Shown here: one piece after another, positions 23,544 through 32,653 of the stretch
Layout of the letters: every line of letters begins with the position of its first letter
How positions within the stretch are numbered: position 1 is the first letter of the stretch
Assembly (NCBI GenBank): GCA_934636305.1
Contig: CAKUAM010000003.1
Location: 1 to 54,392, forward strand
Origin: an uncultured Oscillospiraceae bacterium
Lineage (GTDB): Bacteria; Bacillota; Clostridia; Oscillospirales; Oscillospiraceae
DNA length: 54,392 nt
Direction: 5' to 3'
Program-made: the position numbers and the translations under genes
The notes under the pieces: model-generated
What the model was told of the DNA's origin: nothing
What the model saw: only the letters and a program-made list of their open reading frames with translations
Databases searched by the model: none

Positions 23544-24902
23544 TTAAAGCGCCTGATGGTTTGGCAGCCAGCGGAAGCACTTGTAATAAACAAGAAACAA
23601 AATGGATGTTGCAGCCCATGTTGCGGGATAGCAAAGGGCGATGGTCCAGTTGGACAGGTGCGGGAATGTCACGGTGAACAGCAGCGTCAGCCGCAGAATA
23701 CACGTACCGAACAGCGTCAGAATGGTCGGCATGACGCTGTTGCCTGCACCGCGCATAGCGGAGGAAAGAACCTCAACGCAGCAGAACGTCGGGTAGAAAA
23801 AGGCCAGCATGGTGATAATTTTTTCCCCCTCGGCCATGACGGCCCCGTCGTCCGTAAAAAAGCGCACCATCAGGCCGCGGGTAAGGAACATCAGAAGGCT
23901 GAACGCGATGGTAAAGCCAAAGTGCATGGCAAAGCCAGTATGGATGCAGGTTCGGATGCGGTCATGCTGCCGGGCGCCGTAATTCTGCCCGACAAAGGTC
24001 ATGACAGTGATGCCGATGGCGCTGGAGATGGGCCAGAAGAAGCCGTCAAGCTTCCAGAAAATAGACCACGCTGCCGCTGCGTCGGTACCGAGCAGATTGA
24101 TGGCCTTCTGGATGATGACGTTGGCAGCGGTATACATGACGCTGGCAAAGCCCGCCGGGAGGCCGATGGCGGTCATGCGCCGGACAAGCGCGCGATCCAT
24201 ACGCAGCTGCCCGCGGCACAGGCGGCAGGGGCCCTCGATGCGCGCCAGTGTCCAGATGACAAGCGCAGCGCAGATAAGCTGCGAGATGCTTGTGGCGATG
24301 GCCGCGCCGGCCGTGCCCATGTGGAACACAGCCACAAACAAAAGGTCCAGCACCGTGTTTGCCGCGGCGCAGACGATCAGAAAATACAATGGCCGTTTGG
24401 AGTCACCCACGGCGCGCAGAATACCCGCGCCCATGTTGTAGATCATGGAGGGGATCATGCCGGCAAAGTACCACTGCAAATAAATGATGGAGTCTGCCAA
24501 CGTATCCTCCGGCGGATCGAGCATCACAAGAATCGGCCGCGCCAACGCAATGCCGAGCACTGTCATCACAGCGCCGATGATGGCCGCAAAGACAATGGCC
24601 GTATGCACAGCTTTGCTGACCATCGTATTCTCTCCTGCGCCATCATGCTGGGAAACGACAACGGCTGCGCCGGAGGACAGGCCAATGAAGAAGCCGACAA
24701 CCAGATTGATAATAGCAAGGTCTGACCCGCCGACGGCGGCCAGTGCTGTTTTCCCGACAAAGCGGCCCAGCACCACGGCGTCAACCATGGAATACAGCTG
24801 CTGCAGCAAAGAGCCCAGCATGATCGGCAGGAAAAAGCGCGTCATATTGGGAAGCAGCGGGCCCTGCAGCAGGTTAGGTGCCTGGCTGGCTGTCTTTTTC
24901 AT
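23544..24902 (-). CDS. MATE-family efflux transporter
   Basis: 452 residues with about 12 membrane helices in two homologous halves. Family landmarks are FFLPIMLGSLLQQLYSMVDAVVLGRFVG at the N-terminus (seen in two halves: FLPIMLGSLLQQLYSM and VDAVVLGRFVG) and GAGILRAVGDSKRPL midway, mirrored by AMRGAGNSVMPT in the second half. It exports cationic or other small molecules using Na+ or H+ gradients. AGGAGG precedes the ATG. Substrate unknown. Confidence 0.93.
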   Translation of the reverse strand: MKKTASQAPNLLQGPLLPNMTRFFLPIMLGSLLQQLYSMVDAVVLGRFVGKTALAAVGGSDLAIINLVVGFFIGLSSGAAVVVSQHDGAGENTMVSKAVHTAIVFAAIIGAVMTVLGIALARPILVMLDPPEDTLADSIIYLQWYFAGMIPSMIYNMGAGILRAVGDSKRPLYFLIVCAAANTVLDLLFVAVFHMGTAGAAIATSISQLICAALVIWTLARIEGPCRLCRGQLRMDRALVRRMTAIGLPAGFASVMYTAANVIIQKAINLLGTDAAAAWSIFWKLDGFFWPISSAIGITVMTFVGQNYGARQHDRIRTCIHTGFAMHFGFTIAFSLLMFLTRGLMVRFFTDDGAVMAEGEKIITMLAFFYPTFCCVEVLSSAMRGAGNSVMPTILTLFGTCILRLTLLFTVTFPHLSNWTIALCYPATWAATSILFLVYYKCFRWLPNHQAL

Positions 24903-24984
24903 ACGGACAAATCCTCCTGTTATGCGTCAGTCCTTCTATCTTAGCTGTTTTTTTGTTTTTTGCAAGAGCCCGTGCGAATTTTTC

Positions 24985-25013
24985 TTGACGCATTGTCTGC
25001 CGGACAGTATAAT
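24985..25013 (+). promoter_or_regulatory. Sigma-A promoter of the thiT leader
   Basis: TTGACG (24985-24990), 17-base spacer, perfect TATAAT (25008-25013). Confidence 0.85.
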
Positions 25014-25036
25014 ACTACTCGGCCACAGACAATCGA

Positions 25037-25122
25037 ACACGGGGGCGCTGGGTAACCGGCTGAGATTGCAGAGTCTGCATGTCCCTTGAACCTGATCCGG
25101 GTAATGCCGGCGTAGGAATGTG
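25037..25122 (+). promoter_or_regulatory. TPP riboswitch (THI element)
   Basis: The conserved thiamine-pyrophosphate aptamer segments are all present: GGGGGCGCTGGGTAAC, GGCTGAGA (25059-25066), CCCTTGAACCTGATCCGG (25083-25100) and GTAATGCCGGCGTAGGAA. Thiamine pyrophosphate binding should favour the terminator just downstream and shut off thiT. Confidence 0.97.
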
Positions 25123-25142
25123 CTTTGTTCTCATAACGCAGC

Positions 25143-25186
25143 GTACTGCACTACACCATTGATCCGGTTGTGTGCGGTACTTTTTT
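25143..25186 (+). terminator. TPP-controlled transcription terminator
   Basis: GTACTGCACTAC (25143-25154) pairs with GTTGTGTGCGGTAC (25167-25180) with small bulges, followed by TTTTTT, 17 bases before the thiT start. It is the expression platform of the riboswitch. Confidence 0.85.
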
Positions 25187-25203
25187 ATATTGGAGGATTT
25201 TTC

Positions 25204-25782
25204 ATGAAATCCAAAACCAGAATGACGCTTCGCTGCCTGTGCGAAGCCGCCGTCATGATTGCCTTAGCGCAGGTGCTGGGCTATCTGAAGCTGTGGGAGC
25301 TGCCGCAGGGCGGGTCCATCACGCTGTCCATGCTGCCGATTTTCCTGTTCTGCTCCCGCTGGGGCTTTGGCCCGGGCATGCTGGCCTCGTTTGCATTCAG
25401 CATTCTGCAGCTGCTGCTCGACGGTGCGTATGCATGGAGCTGGCAGTCGATGCTCGGTGATTATATCCTTGCATTTACGGCGCTCGGCGTTGCCGGCGCG
25501 TTCAGCAAGACGCGCTTCGGCTTCTTCTATGGCACGCTGGCCGGCAGCGCCCTGCGCTTCCTGGCGCACTATATCACCGGCGCAACTGTCTGGGGCGAAT
25601 ACATGCCGGATACGTTCTTTGGCATGACCATGACGACGCCGTGGTTCTATTCTGCGCTGTATAACGGCTCCTATATGGTGATCGACTGCGCATTGGTGCT
25701 GGTCGTGGGCTGGCTGCTGTGGAAGCCGATGGGCAAGTATATCCGCGGCGAGGACATCAAAACGCGCTATCAGGCAAAGTAA
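25204..25782 (+). CDS. thiT: Thiamine transporter, ECF substrate-binding component
   Basis: 192 residues, about six membrane helices, from the ATG at 25204 (TTGGAGG upstream). The GGSITLSMLPIFLFCSRWG stretch and the later LAHYITGATVWGEY are typical of ThiT, whose conserved Trp/Tyr/Glu residues bind thiamine. As a group II ECF S-component it needs the shared EcfA/EcfA'/EcfT module encoded elsewhere. The TPP riboswitch confirms the substrate. Confidence 0.95.
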   Translation: MKSKTRMTLRCLCEAAVMIALAQVLGYLKLWELPQGGSITLSMLPIFLFCSRWGFGPGMLASFAFSILQLLLDGAYAWSWQSMLGDYILAFTALGVAGAFSKTRFGFFYGTLAGSALRFLAHYITGATVWGEYMPDTFFGMTMTTPWFYSALYNGSYMVIDCALVLVVGWLLWKPMGKYIRGEDIKTRYQAK

Positions 25783-25856
25783 ATAAAACTAATCATAACC
25801 ACCGGTCGTGTCTAATCTCATTAAGATAATCCCCTAAAAAAGCCGGCTCCAGGATT

Positions 25857-25917
25857 GATATGCTCCCTCTATGAGAGACAGTGAAATAAAACACTGTTTC
25901 CATAGGGGGAGCATATC
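25857..25917. repeat. Long hairpin downstream of thiT
   Basis: GATATGCTCCCTCTATG (25857-25873) and CATAGGGGGAGCATATC (25901-25917) form a 17-bp stem with a single mismatch, extended inward by GACAGTG/CACTGTT. TTTTA follows 2 bases later, so it may end thiT transcripts. Confidence 0.55.
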
Positions 25918-25976
25918 AGTTTTACCCGCATATTTCTTGGCTTGTGCTGACCGGGCCGGACAGGAGGCAGCAGGCC

Positions 25977-26137
25977 AGGGTGTATCCGAAAACTGGAGAT
26001 GTGACCGGCAGCGAGGAATTTTCGTGGTGAGCAAGACATTTTTTGCAGGAATCCTGACGTATTTCAAGGAAAAATGATGCAGCACAGCGCGAAAAGGTCC
26101 GCTGTCCGGGGGCGTTGGCAGTTTTCAGATACGCCCT
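25977..26137. mobile_element. MITE, complete copy (161 bp)
   Basis: Terminal inverted repeats AGGGTGTATCCGAAAACTG (25977-25995) and CAGTTTTCAGATACGCCCT (26119-26137) match at 17 of 19 positions. About 135 bp of the left part recur at 52603-52738. No transposase is encoded. The remainder of the gap 25783-26199 shows no gene. Confidence 0.75.
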
Positions 26138-26199
26138 GGCGATCAACGCCTCCACAATGAGATCAGGCACAGCCGGTGGTTATGATTCTATTTCAGAAT

Positions 26200-27402
26200 T
26201 TACGGCTCCATCAGGCCCACACAGTCGTAATACGGCTTGGAGGCAATGAGCGCCTTGTTCTCCTTGAACACATTGTGCAGGAGCGTAATGACAGCATAGT
26301 CGCACTGCGCCATGGCCTCCTCCAGCGCGTAGTTGTGATAGCCCGCCACATCGCCCTGGATATACGGCTCACAGGCCAGCACCTCATAGCCGCGCTCTTT
26401 CAGGATATTAGCAAACAGCACCGACGGACTCTCGCGCGTGTCGTCGATATTGGCCTTGAAGCTCATGCCGAGCACCGCAATCTTTGCCCCGGGCTTCACA
26501 TCCCTGGCAATCCGGTCCGCTGTCCAGGCCGGCTTTCCATCATTAACCAGACGCGCCTCATAAATGAGCGGCGTGATATCCTCAAATTTTTCGTGGATGA
26601 ACCACGGATCGACGGCGATGCAGTGCCCGCCGACGCCGACGCCCGGCATATGGACATTGACTCTGGGGTGGCAGTTTGCCAGCTGGATAAGGTTGAACAC
26701 GTCGATGCCGAGCCGGTCACAGACCTTGCTGAGCTCGTTGGCATAGGCAATGTTGATATCGCGGAACGTGTTCTCCGTCAGCTTGCACATTTCGGCGGTC
26801 AGATCATCCGTCAGGCGGATTGTGCCGCCGGTGACGACCTTTTCATAGATTTTCTTGGCATACTGCGCCGATTCCGGCCGGTTTGAGCCGATGATACGGT
26901 CATTTTCACGCAGCTCAATGAGCATCCGGCCCGGAATAATCCGCTCCGGGCAGTGGGCCGTCATAAAGTTTTCAGGCGCAATGCCGGAAGCCTCACTCAC
27001 AATTTTCTCCACCATGCGCGTGGAATAGGGGGGCGAGGTGGATTCGAGCACGCAGAGGTTGCCCTCACGCAGAACGGCGCCGACCTCCTTCGCTGCAGAC
27101 TCGACAAAGCGCATGTCGGACACACGCTTATGCTCCTCTGTCTCGCGGTACGGCGTCTGGACGCAGATGATGAACACGTCCGCCGGCTCCGGCTTGGACG
27201 TAAAATGCAGCCTACCCGTCGCCATGGCCTTTGTCATGGCCTCCTGCAGACCGGGCTCGACAATATGGATGTGACCCGCGTTGAGCGTCTCGACAACGGT
27301 ATCCTTCACATCAAAGCCGCAGACCTCATACCCTGCCAGCGTAAAGGTGATGGCCGTGGGGAGACCGATATAGCCGCAGCCCATGATTTCAATTTTTTTC
27401 AT
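26200..27402 (-). CDS. UDP-glucose/GDP-mannose-type nucleotide-sugar dehydrogenase (WecC-like)
   Basis: 400 residues from the ATG at 27402 (AAAGGAGC upstream). An N-terminal Rossmann fold has GCGYIGLP (8-15). The central domain carries Lys207 and Asn211 in CKLTENTFRDINIAYANEL, and the catalytic Cys261 lies in GVGVGGHCIAVDPWF. The C-terminal UDP-binding domain contains GMSFKANIDDTRESPS. The VDPWF and NCHPRVN variants fit UDP-N-acetyl-D-mannosaminuronate dehydrogenases (WecC) better than UDP-glucose dehydrogenases. It makes uronate sugars for surface polysaccharide. It lies 50 bases after metK on the same strand, with no polysaccharide genes nearby. Confidence 0.9.
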   Translation of the reverse strand: MKKIEIMGCGYIGLPTAITFTLAGYEVCGFDVKDTVVETLNAGHIHIVEPGLQEAMTKAMATGRLHFTSKPEPADVFIICVQTPYRETEEHKRVSDMRFVESAAKEVGAVLREGNLCVLESTSPPYSTRMVEKIVSEASGIAPENFMTAHCPERIIPGRMLIELRENDRIIGSNRPESAQYAKKIYEKVVTGGTIRLTDDLTAEMCKLTENTFRDINIAYANELSKVCDRLGIDVFNLIQLANCHPRVNVHMPGVGVGGHCIAVDPWFIHEKFEDITPLIYEARLVNDGKPAWTADRIARDVKPGAKIAVLGMSFKANIDDTRESPSVLFANILKERGYEVLACEPYIQGDVAGYHNYALEEAMAQCDYAVITLLHNVFKENKALIASKPYYDCVGLMEP

Positions 27403-27452
27403 GCTTTTCGCTCCTTTGTATGCAAACATACGCAGGTATCATATCCTACTTT

Positions 27453-28613
27453 TCACGCTTTTGCAAGCAGCTCCTGCACCATATCGGTCTTTTCCCACGG
27501 AAGATCCAGCTCCGCACGGCCAAAATGGCCATAGCCGGCAGTCTGCCGGTAAATCGGGCGCCGCAGGCCAAGCGTCTGAATGATCGCTGCGGGGCGCAGA
27601 TCAAAGCATTCCCGCACAAGCTGCGCAAGCTTCTCGTCGGCAATCTTGCCCGTGCCGTACGTCTCGACCAGCACGGAGACGGGATGCGCCACGCCGATGG
27701 CATAGGCCAGCTGCAGCTGGCAGGTATCTGCCAGGCCGGCTGCCACAAGATTCTTCGCAATGTAGCGCGCCATATATGCGCCGCTGCGGTCAACCTTCGT
27801 CGGATCCTTGCCGGAGAATGCACCGCCGCCGTGGGCCGCGTAGCCGCCGTAGGTATCGACAATGATCTTGCGTCCGGTCAATCCGGAATCGCCTGCCGGG
27901 CCGCCAATGACGAAGCGCCCGGTCGGGTTCACAAAGTATTTTGTCTGCGCGTCAAGAAGGCGCGAGGGCAGGTTGGGCTCAATAACGGTGTGTACAATCT
28001 CGTCACGCAGTTCGCCGATGGAAATCTCATCCGAGTGCTGCGTCGAAACAACGACCGTATCGATGCGGGCAGGCATACCGTCGTCGCCGTACTGTACAGA
28101 AACCTGGCTCTTGCCGTCCGGGCGCAGCCACGGCAGCTTGCCGGAGATCCGCGCTGCGGTCAGTGCCTTCGTCAGATTATGCGCGTAGGCGATGGGGGCC
28201 GGCATGAGCTCCTTCGTCTGTGTGCAGGCAAATCCGAACATCATACCCTGGTCGCCGGCGCCGGTGTCGCCGCCGTCAAATGAGCTGTCGACGCCCATGG
28301 CGATATCCGGGGACTGATGGCCTACAGCAACCATCACATTGCAGCTGTGGCCGTCGAAGCCCATCTCCGGCCGGTCGTAACCGGCATCGCAGATGGCGTT
28401 GCGGGCAATACGGTCAATATCAATCTGCGCAGAAGTCGTGATCTCGCCCATAACGAGCACCATGCCGGTCGTCGCAGCTGTCTCGCAGGCTACCCGGCCA
28501 TTCGGATCCTGCTCCAGAATGGCGTCCAGAACGCTGTCGGAGACAAGGTCGCAGAGCTTATCGGGATGGCCCTGCGTTACAGATTCGGATGTAAAGATTT
28601 TTCTGTTGTTCAT
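27453..28613 (-). CDS. metK: S-adenosylmethionine synthetase
   Basis: 386 residues from the ATG at 28613 (AAAGGAATCG upstream); the frame is open further upstream through the riboswitch but has no start support there. Signatures are [17 protein letters not shown] (methionine/ATP site), [10 protein letters not shown] (motif 1) and [16 protein letters not shown] (motif 2). It makes S-adenosylmethionine from methionine and ATP. It is preceded by a SAM-I riboswitch, so it is under feedback control by its own product. Confidence 0.98.
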   Translation of the reverse strand: MNNRKIFTSESVTQGHPDKLCDLVSDSVLDAILEQDPNGRVACETAATTGMVLVMGEITTSAQIDIDRIARNAICDAGYDRPEMGFDGHSCNVMVAVGHQSPDIAMGVDSSFDGGDTGAGDQGMMFGFACTQTKELMPAPIAYAHNLTKALTAARISGKLPWLRPDGKSQVSVQYGDDGMPARIDTVVVSTQHSDEISIGELRDEIVHTVIEPNLPSRLLDAQTKYFVNPTGRFVIGGPAGDSGLTGRKIIVDTYGGYAAHGGGAFSGKDPTKVDRSGAYMARYIAKNLVAAGLADTCQLQLAYAIGVAHPVSVLVETYGTGKIADEKLAQLVRECFDLRPAAIIQTLGLRRPIYRQTAGYGHFGRAELDLPWEKTDMVQELLAKA

Positions 28614-28634
28614 GACGATTCCTTTCTGAGGCGT

Positions 28635-28664
28635 AAAAAAACGCCCTGCCCGAGGGGCAGAACG
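28635..28664 (-). terminator. SAM-controlled terminator of metK
   Basis: On the minus strand GCGTTCTGCCC and GGGCAGGGCGT form an 11-bp stem (two G-U pairs) with a CTC loop, followed by TTTTTTT. It lies between the aptamer and the metK start. Confidence 0.9.
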
Positions 28665-28675
28665 CATATCAGTTC

Positions 28676-28772
28676 TCTCCCTCATCTTTCGATTGCTTCG
28701 CCGGATTTGGCACCTTGCAGACTGCAGGTTGCCGGGTTTCATCGGGCCGTTCCCTCCACCGCTCTTGATAAG
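28676..28772 (-). promoter_or_regulatory. SAM-I riboswitch (S-box)
   Basis: Minus strand. The conserved elements TTATCAAGAGCGGTGGAGGGA, split here as TTATCAAGAGCG and GTGGAGGGA (28772-28751), GCCCGATGAAACCCGGCAACC (as GATGAAACCCGGCAACC), AAGGTGCCAAATCC and GATGAGGGAG are all present in order. SAM binding should stabilise the anti-antiterminator and terminate before metK. Confidence 0.96.
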
Positions 28773-28791
28773 GCTGTTCAGTTGTAACTCG

Positions 28792-28819
28792 ATTATACAA
28801 AAAGTGACGCAAAAGTCAA
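28792..28819 (-). promoter_or_regulatory. Sigma-A promoter of metK
   Basis: Minus strand TTGACT (28819-28814), 16-base spacer, TATAAT (28797-28792), directly upstream of the S-box. The gap from here to 28989 holds nothing else recognised. Confidence 0.8.
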
Positions 28820-28989
28820 GGGAAATGTTTCGATATTGCAGAAAATCCGCACACGTTTCATCTGCCGGATGGTTTGAGACGCAGCTTGCCTGTCCATACT
28901 TACCCTGAGAAGAATATTTACATTTGCAGGGTAGATTTTTCCCGATCGCTTGGGTATCATGATAGACATGCAGTAGGGAGGGTAATCGT

Positions 28990-29898
28990 ATGAAGGATCT
29001 TCGCCGGCGCTTCGAGCGCTTTTGTCTCAAAAACAGAAACAAGGGCATCGCCAATCTGATGCTCTATATTGCCATCGGCAATCTGGCCGTGTATGTACTG
29101 TCCATGATCGATCCCAGCAATCTCGTCTACCGGTATCTGTGCTTCAGCCGCTCGGCTATTCTGCATGGGCAGGTCTGGCGGCTCGTCACCTATATTTTCA
29201 CCTATCTGCTCGACACAACCGGGTGGTCGTTCTTCCTTGCCGCGGTGTCGCTGTTCTGTTATTATCAGTTCGGCAAGATTCTGGAGGGCTACTGGGGCGC
29301 GTTCCGCTTCAATCTCTATTATCTGGCCGGCGTTCTGCTGACAGACGTGGCGGCAATCCTGCTCGGCTCCGGCGCCGACGCCACCGCGCTGAACCTCAGT
29401 CTGTTCCTCGCCGTGGCAACCATCGCTCCCGAGGCCAAGGTGCTGCTGTTCTTCATCATCCCCATCAAGATGAAATACATGGCGTGGGTCTATCTGATTG
29501 TTACTGCGCTGAATGTCTTTGTTTCCATGCAGTCTGGGCTTCTCAGCTTTTACTGGCTGCTGCCGATTGTCCCGCTTCTCAACTATTTCCTGTTCTTCGG
29601 CAGCGACATTAAAAATCTTCTGCCCAGCTCCATGCGGTACCGGCAGCACAAAAACTATCGCACGACCTCTGCCGGTGCCCATCCGAATGCCAACTGGGCC
29701 AGTTCCTATCAGTCCAAAACCGGCCAGAAGCCGTACCGGCATAAATGCACGGTCTGCGGCAGAACGGATACAGACTATCCCAATCTGGAGTTCCGCTACT
29801 GCTCCAAGTGCAATGGCTATTATTGCTATTGCAGTGACCACATCAACAACCATGTCCATATCACAACGCCCCCGAACAGCAAAAACACCCGGGCGTAA
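28990..29898 (+). CDS. Rhomboid-like membrane protein with C-terminal zinc-binding tail; probable pseudo-protease
   Basis: 302 residues, GGAGGG before the ATG. About six membrane helices (22-210) follow the rhomboid layout, with the loop-1-like [15 protein letters not shown] and the later [24 protein letters not shown] segment typical of rhomboids. The expected GxSG active-site serine motif is absent: the corresponding stretch reads [13 protein letters not shown]. So proteolysis is unlikely; it may bind membrane clients as inactive rhomboids do. The C-terminus has a Cys/His cluster (C253, C256, C271, C274, C279, C281, H284, H288, H290) that probably binds one or two zinc ions. Confidence 0.82.
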   Translation: MKDLRRRFERFCLKNRNKGIANLMLYIAIGNLAVYVLSMIDPSNLVYRYLCFSRSAILHGQVWRLVTYIFTYLLDTTGWSFFLAAVSLFCYYQFGKILEGYWGAFRFNLYYLAGVLLTDVAAILLGSGADATALNLSLFLAVATIAPEAKVLLFFIIPIKMKYMAWVYLIVTALNVFVSMQSGLLSFYWLLPIVPLLNYFLFFGSDIKNLLPSSMRYRQHKNYRTTSAGAHPNANWASSYQSKTGQKPYRHKCTVCGRTDTDYPNLEFRYCSKCNGYYCYCSDHINNHVHITTPPNSKNTRA

Positions 29899-29907
29899 CC
29901 CAGAAAC

Positions 29908-29939
29908 AAACGAGCGCAGGCGGTACCGCCTGCGCTCGT
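29908..29939. terminator. Palindromic hairpin between convergent genes
   Basis: A perfect, almost loopless palindrome, AACGAGCGCAGGCGGT and its complement, ends at 29939. It lies between the rhomboid-like gene and the end of glnS. T-tails are weak. Confidence 0.6.
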
Positions 29940-29997
29940 TCCCTGCTGTCCTATTATCCGACTGCTATCCGTAGTTTTTTGATAGTCTCAAACGTTC

Positions 29998-31728
29998 TTA
30001 TTTTGCCGGCTTGAAGCTGTCCTTGAGCAGAACACTGCGGTTAAAGACCAGATGATCCGCATGGCAATCGCGGGAGTCCATGCAGAAATAGCCTACACGC
30101 ATAAACTGATAGCCGGGCGCAGTCCGCGCTGTGCGGCTCTCGCCCTCGGCGTCAAATACCTTCGCATCCTCCACAAGCGCACGCTCGACCTTGCAGCCGG
30201 TCAGCACCTGCAGGGAATCGGGGTTCATGCAGTCCAGGAAGTTCTTGTCCGGGCCGTCCGGCTGTGCATCCAGGAACAGATTGTCGTACAGGCGCACCTC
30301 TGCATCAACGGCTGTCCGGCTGTCCACCCAGTGGATCGTCGCGCCCTTGACCTTGCGCCCGTCGGTGGGATCGCCGCCGCGGGAATCCGGGTCGTACGTT
30401 GCGTAGATTTCCGCGACGCTGCCATCGTCATTCAGCCTGCAGCCGGTACAGCTGATGAGATATGCGCCCTTCAGCCGGCATTCCGGGCCATTCGGGTACA
30501 GACGCTTGTATTTGGGAATCGGCTCTGCCAGAAAATCCTCCGCCTCGATCCAGATCTCGCGGGAGAAGGTAACGGTATGCATGCCCTGTTCGGGATGCAC
30601 GGGGTTATTTTCCACCTCAAACGTCTCGGTCTTGTCCTCCGGGTAATTGGTAATTACCAGCTTCACCGGCTTCAGAACTGCCATGGTGCGGGCGGCTGTA
30701 TCGTTAAGATCCTCCCGCAGGCAGTGCTCCAGGAAGGCATATTCCACAGTGCTGGCCGACTTTGCAACGCCGATGCGGTCACAGAAGGCGCGGATCGCAC
30801 GGCTGGTGTAGCCGCGGCGGCGCAGGCCGCAGAGCGTCGGCATCCGCGGGTCATCCCAGCCGGAAACGTAATTCTGCTCAACAAGCTGACGCAGCTTGCG
30901 CTTGGACATGACCGTGTGGTCAATGCCAAGTCTTGCAAACTCGATCTGGCGCGGCTTATAGCCGGGAATGGAGATATGCTCCACAACCCAATCGTACAGC
31001 GGGCGGTGCGCCTCAAATTCCAGCGTGCACAGCGAGTGCGTAATGCCCTCAAGTGCATCCTGGATCGGATGGGCAAAGTCGTACATCGGATAGATGCACC
31101 ACTTGTCCCCCTGGCGGTGATGGTGCATGTAGCGGATCCGGTAGATAACCGGGTCACGCATATTGAAGTTGCCGGAGGCCAGATCAATCTTCGCACGCAG
31201 CGTGCGGCTGCCCTCAGGGAACTCACCGTTTTTCATCCGCTCAAACAGGTCGAGGTTTTCCTCCACCGAGCGGTCACGGTACGGGGAGATGGCCGGCTTG
31301 CCGATATCGCCGCGGTACTCCCGGAACTGCTCCGGCGTCAGATCGCAGACATAGGCCAGTCCCTTTTTGATCAGCTCCACCGCGTATTCGTAATCCTTTT
31401 CAAAATAATCCGAGCCATAGAAGAACCGCTCGCCCCAGTCAAAGCCCAGCCAGTGGATATCCGTCTTGATGGCGTCGACGTACTCGGTGTCCTCTTTGGT
31501 CGGGTTGGTATCGTCCATGCGCAGATTGCACAGACCGCCAAATTTTTCCGCCGTGCCAAAGTCAATCGTCAGCGCCTTGCAGTGGCCGATATGCAGATAT
31601 CCGTTCGGCTCCGGCGGGAAACGCGTATGCACGCGCTTGCCCTCATACTGTCCGCCGGGGGCCAGATCTTCCTCGATAAATGCGTCGATGAAGTTCTTGT
31701 TCTCAATCGGCTTTCTTTCTTCTTCCAT
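29998..31728 (-). CDS. glnS: Glutaminyl-tRNA synthetase
   Basis: 576 residues. Class I synthetase with PPEPNGYLHIGHCKA (HIGH at 46-49) and the KMSKS equivalent TVMSKRKL (274-277). LRMDDTNPTKED, AHPIQDALEGITHSL and the C-terminal anticodon-binding beta barrels are typical of GlnRS and not GluRS. It charges tRNA-Gln directly. Most Firmicutes lack GlnRS and use the Glu-tRNA amidotransferase route, so this is a mark of a subset of Clostridia and of past transfer. GGGAGG precedes the start. Confidence 0.96.
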   Translation of the reverse strand: MEEERKPIENKNFIDAFIEEDLAPGGQYEGKRVHTRFPPEPNGYLHIGHCKALTIDFGTAEKFGGLCNLRMDDTNPTKEDTEYVDAIKTDIHWLGFDWGERFFYGSDYFEKDYEYAVELIKKGLAYVCDLTPEQFREYRGDIGKPAISPYRDRSVEENLDLFERMKNGEFPEGSRTLRAKIDLASGNFNMRDPVIYRIRYMHHHRQGDKWCIYPMYDFAHPIQDALEGITHSLCTLEFEAHRPLYDWVVEHISIPGYKPRQIEFARLGIDHTVMSKRKLRQLVEQNYVSGWDDPRMPTLCGLRRRGYTSRAIRAFCDRIGVAKSASTVEYAFLEHCLREDLNDTAARTMAVLKPVKLVITNYPEDKTETFEVENNPVHPEQGMHTVTFSREIWIEAEDFLAEPIPKYKRLYPNGPECRLKGAYLISCTGCRLNDDGSVAEIYATYDPDSRGGDPTDGRKVKGATIHWVDSRTAVDAEVRLYDNLFLDAQPDGPDKNFLDCMNPDSLQVLTGCKVERALVEDAKVFDAEGESRTARTAPGYQFMRVGYFCMDSRDCHADHLVFNRSVLLKDSFKPAK

Positions 31729-31767
31729 ATTTCAATCCTCCCGGATGCATGATCCTGTAATTTATTC

Positions 31768-31796
31768 ATTATACCCGAAGATTGCCCGCAGCGCAA
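31768..31796 (-). promoter_or_regulatory. Sigma-A promoter of glnS
   Basis: Minus strand TTGCGC (31796-31791), 17-base spacer, TATAAT (31773-31768). The divergent pyrH promoter must lie at about 31850-31910 but its hexamers are not clear. Confidence 0.65.
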
Positions 31797-31929
31797 CTGC
31801 TGAATCCGGATTGCGCAGCAGTTTGTGAAAAAAATGAAAACAATCCTGGAAATTTGATTTTCCCTCTTTTCAACTCGCGCATTCTATTATAAAATAGATG
31901 CGAACTTATAAAGGGAGAGTTTCATAACC

Positions 31930-32652
31930 ATGAATGAACCGAAATATAAACGTGTTCTGCTGAAAATCAGTGGGGAGGCCCTCGCCGGTGACGCCCACCG
32001 CGGTCTGGACTTTGCTGTAATCGGCGGCGTATGCGACGTCATCAGGCAGTGCGTCGCCGCCGGCGTCCAGGTCGGTGTTGTGGTTGGCGGCGGCAACTTC
32101 TGGCGCGGCATCAAGGATGGCGGCGGCAAGATGGAACGCACGCGCGCAGACCACATGGGCATGCTTGCAACTGTCATCAACGCACTGGCCGTGGCCGACT
32201 GCCTGGAGCAGCGCGGCGTCGAGGTCCGCGTACAGACGGCCATCGCCATGAACCAGATTGCAGAGCCATATATCCGCAGCAAGGCAATCCGTCACCTGGA
32301 AAAGGGCCGCGTCGTGATCTTCGGCTGCGGCACCGGCAACCCGTTCTTCTCCACCGACACAGGCGCTGTGCTGCGCGCAGCAGAAATAGGCGCCGACGCC
32401 ATTCTGCTTGCCAAGAATATCGACGGCGTTTACTCGGCAGACCCGGCCAAGGATCCCAACGCGGTCAAATACGACGCTATTACCTATGACGAAGTGCTGG
32501 CCAAGCATCTGGCCGTTATGGACACAACAGCCACTTCGCTTTCCATGGATAACCATATTCCCGTTCAGGTTTTCGCACTCAAGGATCCGCAGAACATTCT
32601 GCGTGTCGTCATGGGCGAGCCGATCGGCACGATTGTAAAGGAGGAACTTTAA
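31930..32652 (+). CDS. pyrH: UMP kinase
   Basis: 240 residues, amino-acid-kinase fold. [15 protein letters not shown] at the N-terminus, GGGNFWRG (phosphate loop) and the later DNHIPVQVF...MGEPIGTIV are characteristic of bacterial hexameric PyrH. It phosphorylates UMP to UDP for RNA, DNA and cell-wall precursors. It opens the pyrH-frr pair, with frr starting one base after its stop. Confidence 0.97.
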   Translation: MNEPKYKRVLLKISGEALAGDAHRGLDFAVIGGVCDVIRQCVAAGVQVGVVVGGGNFWRGIKDGGGKMERTRADHMGMLATVINALAVADCLEQRGVEVRVQTAIAMNQIAEPYIRSKAIRHLEKGRVVIFGCGTGNPFFSTDTGAVLRAAEIGADAILLAKNIDGVYSADPAKDPNAVKYDAITYDEVLAKHLAVMDTTATSLSMDNHIPVQVFALKDPQNILRVVMGEPIGTIVKEEL

Positions 32653-32653
32653 A

